From: DASROJ01 sp035646975
GTDB lineage: Bacteria > Acidobacteriota > Polarisedimenticolia > JACPZX01 > DASXTC01
Length of the DNA stretch: 33,375 bases
Assembly: GCA_035646975.1 (NCBI GenBank)
Contig: DASROJ010000027.1
Coordinates: 1-33,375, forward strand
Reading direction: 5' to 3'
Shown here piece by piece: positions 16,107 to 22,342 of this stretch. The notes below the pieces were generated by a model. It had not been told where the DNA came from. It saw nothing but the letters and a program-made list of their open reading frames with translations, and did no database searches. Each line of letters opens with the position of its first letter. The first letter of the stretch is position 1. The position numbers were made by a program, and so were the translations under genes.

Positions 16107-16895
16107 ATGGCTGACAATCTGATCAACTACACGGTCGACAAGGGGCTGGCCGTCATCGAGATGAACGATCCGCCGGCCAACACCTACACGCACGAGATGA
16201 TGAAGCAGCTGGACGACGCGATCATCCAGGCCCGGTTCGACGAGTCGGTGCACGTCATCATCCTGCGCGGCAACGGCGAGAAGTTTTTCTCGGCCGGCGC
16301 CAATATCAAGATGCTCGGCTCGGTCACTCCGTATTTCAAATACTTCTTCTGCCTCCATGCCAACGAGACGCTCAATCGGCTCGAGCAGACGCCCAAGCTG
16401 GTCATCGCGGCGCTCAACGGGCACACCGTCGGCGGCGGGCTCGAGATCGCCATGGCGGCCGACATCCGGATCGCGCGCAAGGACGGCGGCAAGATCGGCC
16501 TGCCCGAGGTGAACCTGGGCGTTCTTCCCGGCACCGGCGGAACCCAGCGTCTCTGCCGCGCCGTGGGCAAGTCACGCTCCATCGAGCTGATGGTCACCGG
16601 GCGCACGTTTTCCTTCGAGGAAGCGGCCGAGATGGGCCTGATCAACCACATCTTCGAGAGCGAGAATTACTGGGGCCAGGTCGTCGAGTACGCCCGGCAG
16701 TTCCTGCCGCCGAACAAGGCCAGCAAGGCCGTGGGCCGGATCAAGCGGTCCGTCCAGTCCGGCCTGGAGATCTCCTTCCAGGAGGCGCTGTCGCTCGAGC
16801 GCGAGCTGCAGCAGCAGCTGTTTGCAAGCGACGACGCCAAGGAAGGGCTCAACGCCTACAACGAAAAGCGTCGGGCTCAATTCAAGGGACAGTAG
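16107..16895 (+). CDS. Enoyl-CoA hydratase/isomerase (crotonase) 1
   Basis: 262 aa. The crotonase fold is clear: oxyanion-hole segments FFSAGANIKML and LNGHTVGGGLEIAMAADIRIA. Both catalytic glutamates are present, one in GGGLE and one in LPEVNLGVLPGTGGTQRL. Such a protein hydrates trans-2-enoyl-CoA to 3-hydroxyacyl-CoA. AAGGGGAG sits about 8 bp before the ATG at 16107. It lies between the aldehyde dehydrogenase gene and a second, divergent crotonase. Chain-length or ring specificity cannot be read from the sequence. Confidence 0.9.
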   Translation: MADNLINYTVDKGLAVIEMNDPPANTYTHEMMKQLDDAIIQARFDESVHVIILRGNGEKFFSAGANIKMLGSVTPYFKYFFCLHANETLNRLEQTPKLVIAALNGHTVGGGLEIAMAADIRIARKDGGKIGLPEVNLGVLPGTGGTQRLCRAVGKSRSIELMVTGRTFSFEEAAEMGLINHIFESENYWGQVVEYARQFLPPNKASKAVGRIKRSVQSGLEISFQEALSLERELQQQLFASDDAKEGLNAYNEKRRAQFKGQ

Positions 16896-16914
16896 GAGTT
16901 CTCGGGGGTCGACG

Positions 16915-17718
16915 GTGGCGGCGGACGCGACGCAGGACCTCGTTCTGCACCAACGCGCCGGGCGCGTGGGCTACATCACCATCAATCGCCCTCCTCTGAA
17001 CATCCTCAACATCGCTTTGTTCGAACAGCTCGGTTCCGCGCTTGCCGAGCTGACCCTCGGCGAGGGGGTCGACATCGTGGTGCTGCGCTCCTCGGGAGAC
17101 CGGGCTTTTTCGGCCGGCGCCGAGGTGGCGGACCATGTCCCGGAGCGGGCGCCCCGGATGCTCGAGACGTTTCACCGTGTGGCGCGGTTTCTCTGCTCGA
17201 TGGAGCCGGTGTCGGTGGTCGCGGTCCAGGGACTCGCGCTGGGTGGCGGCATGGAGCTGGTGATGTGCTGCGATATCGTCGTGGCGGCGGAGAACGCGCA
17301 GTTCGGCCAGCCGGAAATCCTCCTGGGGTCGTTTCCCCCCATCGCCGCCGCGCTGCTTCCGGCCCGGGTGGGGCGGCATCATGCCGCCGACATGGTGCTG
17401 ACCGGGCGGCGCATCTCGGCGTTCGAAGCCCTCGCCCTGGGGCTGGTCAGCCGACTGGCTCCCATCTCCGAGCTCGAGCAGGAGGTTGGCCGGGTGGTGG
17501 AGTCGCTGGGGGCGAACAGCGGTCCGGTGCTGCGTCTTGCGGTGCGCGCGCTGCGCGGGTCGCGCGCCAGCGGGTTCTCCGACGCGCTGGCGGCCAACGA
17601 GAAAATCTACCTCAACGAGCTGCTGGCGCTCGATGACGCGCGCGAAGGCATCGATGCCTTCCTTCAGAAACGGAAACCCCTGTGGAAAGGGGCACAAGAG
17701 GAGACGTCAGAGCGATGA
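16915..17718 (+). CDS. Crotonase-family protein 2, resembling cyclic dienoyl-CoA hydratases
   Basis: 267 aa from the GTG at 16915, the first in-frame start after the stop of crotonase 1 (20 bp gap), preceded by GGGGG about 7 bp upstream. Oxyanion-hole motifs are AFSAGAEVADH and VQGLALGGGMELVMCCDIVVA, with Glu in GGGME and in FGQPEILLGSFPP. The QPE-x2-LG-x-F-x-P pattern recalls cyclohexa-1,5-diene-1-carbonyl-CoA hydratases and relatives; this likeness is from memory of the family and needs a phylogeny. Its stop overlaps the start of the MDR reductase gene (ATGA), so they are translated together. Confidence 0.85.
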   Translation: MAADATQDLVLHQRAGRVGYITINRPPLNILNIALFEQLGSALAELTLGEGVDIVVLRSSGDRAFSAGAEVADHVPERAPRMLETFHRVARFLCSMEPVSVVAVQGLALGGGMELVMCCDIVVAAENAQFGQPEILLGSFPPIAAALLPARVGRHHAADMVLTGRRISAFEALALGLVSRLAPISELEQEVGRVVESLGANSGPVLRLAVRALRGSRASGFSDALAANEKIYLNELLALDDAREGIDAFLQKRKPLWKGAQEETSER

Positions 17719-18743
17719 AGGCGGTCGTCATACACGAGCACGGCGATGTGGACAAGCTCAGGATCGAGGAGGTCGACACCCCCAGCCCCGCGCCCGACGA
17801 GGTGCTGATCCAGGTCAAGGCGTGCGCGCTGAATTATCTCGATCTCTGGGTGCGCAAAGGCGTGCCCGGCCAGCGCATGCCGTTGCCGATGATCCCGGGC
17901 TGCGACATCGCGGGCGTGGTGAAGAAAGCCGGGTCGTTCGTCAAGGGTGTCAAGACTGGCGACAGGGTGGTGGTGGCACCCGGCGTGTCCTGCGGCCGAT
18001 GCGCCAGGTGTCTGAACGGCCAGGACAATCTCTGCGCTTCCTACGGCATCATCGGCGAGAACCGCGACGGCGGCTGCGCCGAATATGTCTGCGTGCCGGG
18101 CGTCAACGTGATGCCGATACCGGGCAAGCTCACGTTCAACGAAGCCGCCGCGATCCCCCTGGTCTTTCTCACCGCGTGGCACATGCTGATGGCGCGCGCC
18201 CGGGTGCGTCCGGGCGAAGATGTGCTGGTGCATGCCGCCGGCAGCGGGGTGGGCAGCGCGGGGATCCAGATCGCGAAGCTGCTCGGCGCGCGGGTGATCG
18301 CCACGGCCGGATCGGATGCCAAGCTCAAGAAGGCCCGCGAGCTGGGAGCCGACGAGACGATCAACTACCGCAAGCTCGACTTTTACGACGAGGTCAAGAA
18401 GATCACGCGACGCCAGGGGGTGGACGTGATCCTGGATCACATCGGCGCCGACACGTGGGACCGGAACATCCGCAGCCTGAGGATGGGTGGGCGGCTGGTC
18501 ACGTGCGGCGTGACCTCGGGCTTCGAGGTGGCCACCGATATCCGGTACATCTTCTTCCGCAGGCTGTCCGTCCTCGGCTCCACGATGGGCACCAAGGGCG
18601 AGCTGCTCGAGATCATGCGCATGGTCGAGCGCGGCGCGCTCAAGCCGGTGATCGATTCGGTCTTCCCGCTGGCCGACATCGGGCTGGCCCATCGACGCAT
18701 GCAGGAAAGAAAGGCGTTTGGAAAGATCGTGGTCAATCCCTAG
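17715..18743 (+). CDS. MDR-superfamily zinc-type dehydrogenase/reductase lacking catalytic zinc ligands
   Basis: 342 aa. A GroES-like N-terminal half and a Rossmann domain (VLVHAAGSGVGSAGIQIAKLLGA) define a medium-chain dehydrogenase/reductase. The structural zinc lobe is kept (Cys93, 96, 99, 107 in CGRCARCLNGQDNLC). The positions of the catalytic zinc ligands of alcohol dehydrogenases are replaced: Asn40 (NYLD) for Cys, and Cys63 (GCD) for the His of GHE. NYxD is typical of quinone-oxidoreductase and enoyl-reductase-like MDRs, so reduction of an activated double bond is more likely than alcohol oxidation. It starts inside the stop codon of crotonase 2 (ATGA, 17715-17718). Confidence 0.88.
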   Translation: MKAVVIHEHGDVDKLRIEEVDTPSPAPDEVLIQVKACALNYLDLWVRKGVPGQRMPLPMIPGCDIAGVVKKAGSFVKGVKTGDRVVVAPGVSCGRCARCLNGQDNLCASYGIIGENRDGGCAEYVCVPGVNVMPIPGKLTFNEAAAIPLVFLTAWHMLMARARVRPGEDVLVHAAGSGVGSAGIQIAKLLGARVIATAGSDAKLKKARELGADETINYRKLDFYDEVKKITRRQGVDVILDHIGADTWDRNIRSLRMGGRLVTCGVTSGFEVATDIRYIFFRRLSVLGSTMGTKGELLEIMRMVERGALKPVIDSVFPLADIGLAHRRMQERKAFGKIVVNP

Positions 18744-18779
18744 CGTCCTGAGTCGGGACCGGGCGAGGATTCGACGCCC

Positions 18780-19265
18780 ATGGACGAACCCTTCTGCATC
18801 GCCACGACGCGGCCGATGGTGGTCGCCTGCCTGAAGTTCTCGGGCGACGCGCGGCAGGTCAGCCAGGCCTTCATCGAGGTGGCCGAGTGGCTGCGTCTGC
18901 GCGAGCTCAGGACCTCCGCCTGGATCGGCGTCTACGACGACGCCGGAGACGGCGACACCTACGTCGATCCGGACACACGGGAGATGCACGGCGAGGTGCG
19001 CATCCCGTTCGAAGGCTCGGCGAGAGGCGACGGGCGCATCGAGGTCAGACGATGGGAGCCGCAGCTCGTGGCGGTCTGCATTCACCACGGGGACACCTCG
19101 GACATCGGCGACACCGTCCGGATCACCAGGCAGTGGGCCCGCGCCCGCGGGATGCGGCTGGCCAGCCAGCATCATCAGCTCTACCTCAAGGCCGTGCCCG
19201 GCAAGCCGGAGGAGTCCGAGACCGAAGTGCAGATTCCCCTCCTGGTTCGACCGATTGACGATTGA
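18780..19265 (+). CDS. GyrI-like small-molecule-binding domain protein
   Basis: 161 aa. There is no DNA-binding domain. The pattern over the whole length fits the GyrI/AraC effector-binding (SOUL-like duplicated beta-alpha-beta) fold. Evidence: the first-half strand WIGVYDDAGD, the central ELVAVCIHHGDTSDIGDTV-like stretch (about residues 95-115), and the C-terminal YLKAVPGKPEESETEVQIPL, whose closing EVQIPL is characteristic. Free-standing members bind or hydrolyse small hydrophobic molecules. The gene is 36 bp after the MDR gene and just before the Nudix gene, hence probably in the same operon. Function in the pathway is unknown. Confidence 0.65.
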   Translation: MDEPFCIATTRPMVVACLKFSGDARQVSQAFIEVAEWLRLRELRTSAWIGVYDDAGDGDTYVDPDTREMHGEVRIPFEGSARGDGRIEVRRWEPQLVAVCIHHGDTSDIGDTVRITRQWARARGMRLASQHHQLYLKAVPGKPEESETEVQIPLLVRPIDD

Positions 19266-19285
19266 CCTTTCCGAGACGAGATCCC

Positions 19286-19867
19286 GTGAGCCTTCCCGAG
19301 CCGCGCCCTTCGATGAATGACCTCGTCGAGTCGCTCCGGACTCTCCTGCCCGTGCGGTCCAGACGAATCATCGAACGCGATCAGCGGGCCGCCGTGCTGG
19401 TGCCGATCGTCGACGACGGAGGACCGCTGCGCCTGCTGATGACCCGGCGCACCACCGGCCTGCCGACCCACCAGGGGCAAGTGGCATTCCCAGGCGGATC
19501 GATGATGATCGGCGAAAAGGATCCTGCGGTCACCGCCTTGAGGGAATCGTGCGAGGAAATCGCGCTGCCCCCCGACAGCGCCGAGATCCTCGGCCTTCTG
19601 GACGACTTCGTCACCTACACCGGGACGATCGCCGTCACCCCGGTGGTTGGGAGGATCGGGGATCTTCCCGTGCTGGCGGCCGCGCCGTTCGAGGTGGCGC
19701 GGATCTTCACGATTCCGGTGGAGGATCTGGTCCAGGTCGGCCGATGGAGCGCGAAGGAGAACGGCTGGTTCTTCGAGCATGACGGCGAGACGTTGTGGGG
19801 GCTCTCCGCGCGGATCGTCCTGCACCTGCTCGAGATCGGCGGACTGGATTTCCCGACCACGCGATGA
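19286..19867 (+). CDS. Nudix hydrolase, CoA pyrophosphatase-like
   Basis: 193 aa from the GTG at 19286; a TTG at 19262 overlapping the previous stop and an ATG at 19313 are alternatives. The CoA-pyrophosphatase (UPF0035) motif LLMTRRTTGLPTHQGQVAFPGG directly precedes the Nudix box GGSMMIGEKDPAVTAL-RESCEEIAL, where the usual Gly after EE-x is Ala. This pairing marks the NudL/YeaB-type enzymes, which cleave CoA and acyl-CoAs to 4'-phosphopantetheine derivatives and 3',5'-ADP. Length fits that family (about 190 aa). Its position at the end of an acyl-CoA operon suggests turnover of stalled or surplus CoA esters (inference). It converges with the next gene. Confidence 0.85.
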   Translation: MSLPEPRPSMNDLVESLRTLLPVRSRRIIERDQRAAVLVPIVDDGGPLRLLMTRRTTGLPTHQGQVAFPGGSMMIGEKDPAVTALRESCEEIALPPDSAEILGLLDDFVTYTGTIAVTPVVGRIGDLPVLAAAPFEVARIFTIPVEDLVQVGRWSAKENGWFFEHDGETLWGLSARIVLHLLEIGGLDFPTTR

Positions 19868-19898
19868 CCGCGGCCCGAGCCATGACTCGGACAGGCTC

Positions 19899-20756
19899 CT
19901 AGCGACCGGCGGCGCGCTGGAGCAGCGAGCGTTCCTCCAGCGTGAGCTTCAAGGCGAGGGGCTCCTCGGCGCCTCGCGCGCCGACCCGCACCGGCGCGGT
20001 GACGAATGCTCCGGGCAGGCCGAAGGCTCCCTCGACCCAGGCGCCGCAGCTCAACACTTCGCGGCGATCCTCCAGCACCGCCATGGCCATCGCGACAATC
20101 GATGCGATGAAAGCGGCCGGGGTGACACGAGGGGCCGGCTCCTCGGACCAGAGCCGCCAGTCCCTCTCCGAGATCTGCCGCGCGGGCACCCCGGCCACGG
20201 TGGCGTACCTTCGCAACAGGAGCGCGGAGTCCGCGCTTTCGCCATCTGCCCCGATGGCGGGCACGCACACCTGCGCCCCGCTCACATCGAGACGTCGCGC
20301 GAGTCGCGCCGCCTCGAGCCGGACGCGCGGCATGCCGCCCGGAGAAAGGATCAGCTGCGGCGCAAGGCCCGAGCCACTGGCGGCCAGCCGGCTCAGCTCG
20401 AGTCCGTTGCGCGCCGCGATGATCAGCGCGGTCAGCGGGCAGGTGCGCGCTGCCCACAAGGCCACGTCGCGCGCACGACCGGCATCGTCTCCGAACAGAA
20501 TGAGGACATCACAGGGCGACGCCCCGTCGAGCTGCACCGAGGCGCGGGCGGCGCCGGCGAGCGCCACTGCGGCCCTGCCGGCTGCCGCGGGGGACTCGAC
20601 GGAAAAGATCACCTCGGCCGTGCGGGGGGCTGCCAGCCGTCCGGCGCATTCGAACGCCTCGGTGCTCTCGCCGACGACGACGGCCCTCAAGGTGCGCTGG
20701 CGGGCGGCCCCGCTGCGCCGTCTCAGCCTCCATCCTTCGAGCGAGACGCCCGACAT
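19899..20756 (-). CDS. Degenerate malate/lactate dehydrogenase homologue (probable pseudoenzyme)
   Basis: 285 aa from the ATG at 20756, with AGGAG 11 bp upstream. The C-terminal half follows the lactate/malate dehydrogenase plan: a helix like the family's LDSARFR segment (GMPRVRLEAARLARRLDVS), the YATVAGVPARQI stretch, and a typical end (VTAPVRVGARGAEEP-LALKLTLEERSLLQRAA). The catalytic residues are lost. The family GxHGD motif reads GADGES (His to Asp, residue 171), and the Asp of the LDSAR motif is absent. The NAD-binding glycine-rich loop is also eroded (VVVGESTEAFECAG). Reading frame is intact and codon use is normal, so it is probably expressed as a non-enzymatic or repurposed protein. 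No other function recognised. Confidence 0.6.
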   Translation of the reverse strand: MSGVSLEGWRLRRRSGAARQRTLRAVVVGESTEAFECAGRLAAPRTAEVIFSVESPAAAGRAAVALAGAARASVQLDGASPCDVLILFGDDAGRARDVALWAARTCPLTALIIAARNGLELSRLAASGSGLAPQLILSPGGMPRVRLEAARLARRLDVSGAQVCVPAIGADGESADSALLLRRYATVAGVPARQISERDWRLWSEEPAPRVTPAAFIASIVAMAMAVLEDRREVLSCGAWVEGAFGLPGAFVTAPVRVGARGAEEPLALKLTLEERSLLQRAAGR

Positions 20757-20781
20757 CCGTTCGTCCACTCCTGCGGTTCCT

Positions 20782-20822
20782 CGGCAAATGGCAATCGGCA
20801 TTCGGCATTCGGCAATCGGCAT
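20782..20822. repeat. Heptanucleotide tandem repeat (CGGCATT-type)
   Basis: About five to six imperfect copies of a 7-bp unit (CGGCATT/CGGCAAT) run from 20782 to 20822, between the divergent genes starting at 20756 and 20906. The unit has no dyad symmetry. It looks like a simple sequence repeat prone to slippage. Confidence 0.75.
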
Positions 20823-20871
20823 CCTGGCGCGGTTGACCGTTCGCGATGATATCACGGTGCCGCACGGTGGC

Positions 20872-20900
20872 TTGTTGGCGCCGTTTCACGCCTGTAGACT
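20872..20900 (+). promoter_or_regulatory. Promoter of leaderless geometry before the 20906 gene
   Basis: TTGTTG (20872-20877), 17-bp spacer, TAGACT (20895-20900). The -10 box ends 5 bases before the ATG at 20906. Confidence 0.4.
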
Positions 20901-20905
20901 GGGGT

Positions 20906-21829
20906 ATGCCCAGCAATACCGCGCGCATCGGGTTCCTGTCCTGCGCTTTGTTCGCTTCAACCCTTGCCGTCATCGGCGTCGGCTCCTGGCAATCCGCTCC
21001 CGCCGACGTGCGCCCGCTCACCCAGTACGAAAAGGTGGGTCGCGCGCCGCTGGTTGTCTGGGGCGAAGTCACCGATGGCGCGCATCGCTTCGCGGTGATC
21101 AAGACGCTCGAGGTTCTCAAGATCACGATCCCCGAGCGGCCGGGTGAATCCTTCCGCATCGCCTACAAGCTCGATTCATTTCTCAGGACGCCGTGGCAGG
21201 ACAAGATTTCATTCGGTGCCGGCGAGCGGGTGCTGCTGTTTCTGAGGAAGTTCACCAAGGAGGACGGTGACCAGCCCGAAGGGGACCTTTACACGCTGAT
21301 GTGGGGCGCCGAAGGCAAGGTGCTTCTGCCGGCGGAGGGGGAAGACGCCAGGGTCGCATCGGCGAGGACGTTTGCGCGCATCGTCGCGGAAGCCGACCTG
21401 GATCAGCAGACCCGGATGCTGCGTGAAGGCATTCTGAGCGGGAATCCTTTCGTGTCCGACGGCGCCTTCGAGGAAATGCTCAAACAGGGTCTTGGCGACC
21501 TGCAGATGATTCACGATCTGGTGCTGATGTTCGACGCACCGAGGGAACCGACGCGGCTGTTCGCCATGAGGATGGTGCGGCAGATAGTCGGCGATGCGCA
21601 GGTGGCCGGCCGTGTGATACCGGCTCGTCAGGAGCTCGAGGACCTGGTGCGCGGCCGCGCGGTGGGTGACGCCGCCCCCGCGTTTCGCGTCGAGGCTGTC
21701 CGGACGCTCGACGTGCTGGGCGGCGAGGCGGTCAAGGCGTTCCTCCAGCGGCTCGCCAAGGAAGATTCGTCGCAGCTCGTTCGCTACGAAGCGGAGAAGT
21801 GCCTCACCGGCTGGGACTCGAAGAAGTAG
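20906..21829 (+). CDS. Secreted protein with C-terminal HEAT-like helical region, function unknown
   Basis: 307 aa. The N-terminus has a signal peptide or anchor (IGFLSCALFASTLAVIGVGS). Residues about 30-150 form a beta-rich domain (LTQYEKVGRAPLVVWGEV, then ERVLLFLRKFTKE). The last 140 residues are helical with HEAT-like character (LLGGEAVKAFLQRLAKEDSSQLVRYEAEKCL). No enzymatic motif is seen and no specific family is recognised. The ATG at 20906 was preferred over the upstream open frame because it starts the signal peptide and sits 5 bases after a -10-like hexamer. It converges on the next gene with only 2 bp between stop codons. Confidence 0.7.
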   Translation: MPSNTARIGFLSCALFASTLAVIGVGSWQSAPADVRPLTQYEKVGRAPLVVWGEVTDGAHRFAVIKTLEVLKITIPERPGESFRIAYKLDSFLRTPWQDKISFGAGERVLLFLRKFTKEDGDQPEGDLYTLMWGAEGKVLLPAEGEDARVASARTFARIVAEADLDQQTRMLREGILSGNPFVSDGAFEEMLKQGLGDLQMIHDLVLMFDAPREPTRLFAMRMVRQIVGDAQVAGRVIPARQELEDLVRGRAVGDAAPAFRVEAVRTLDVLGGEAVKAFLQRLAKEDSSQLVRYEAEKCLTGWDSKK

Positions 21830-21831
21830 CG

Positions 21832-22299
21832 CTACTGGGTGTCGAGCACGCGGACCTGCTGCGTGTTGGAGATGAGCTTTTCTCCGTCACGCCGGTGCAG
21901 TATCAGCCTGTAGACGTATTCCCCGGGTGTTGACAGCGTCACAACCTTCGTGAAAGTCATGAGCACCTGCACCTGCTCGGGGGGATGCAGGCATTTCGGG
22001 TCTTCCTTCGAGGTGACCGTCAGGCCGGAGGGGGTCCGCGATTCCCACTCCACCCCTGCATGGCAGTACTGCTCGTCGGTCGAGTCGACTCCGCTGAGAT
22101 GGCCGGTCAGCGTGAGGCTGAGGGGGCGGAAGCCGTTGCGTGGGGTGACGGTCAGCTTCAAGGCAGGACCGTCGGGTTCGTTCGGAACGCTGGCGGATCG
22201 CCTCGAGGGGGAAGCGACGAGCAGGGATGCCGCCAGCAATGCGACGGCGATGACCGGCGCCAGTCGAGCCGGGTGCAGGGGATTGAATCCAGCCGGCAT
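21832..22299 (-). CDS. Secreted Ig-like domain protein, function unknown
   Basis: 155 aa. An N-terminal hydrophobic segment (LAPVIAVALLAASLLVASPS) precedes a single beta-sandwich-like domain: ALKLTVTPRNGFRPLSLTLTGHLSG, a Cys pair (EQYCHAGVEW and PKCLHPP), and TLSTPGEYVYRLILHRRDGE, which is PKD/Ig-like in layout. It lies 43 bp downstream of the FecR/DUF6600 gene on the same strand and may be its operon partner. No binding partner or enzymatic function can be inferred. Confidence 0.65.
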   Translation of the reverse strand: MPAGFNPLHPARLAPVIAVALLAASLLVASPSRRSASVPNEPDGPALKLTVTPRNGFRPLSLTLTGHLSGVDSTDEQYCHAGVEWESRTPSGLTVTSKEDPKCLHPPEQVQVLMTFTKVVTLSTPGEYVYRLILHRRDGEKLISNTQQVRVLDTQ

Positions 22300-22342
22300 T
22301 TCCTACCAGTCCAACCGGGTTCCATTCCCCCGGTCAAGCGCT

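Noticed and set aside
21823..21836. Palindrome GTAGCGCTAC between convergent genes
   Set aside because: It is formed simply by two facing TAG stop codons separated by 2 bp.
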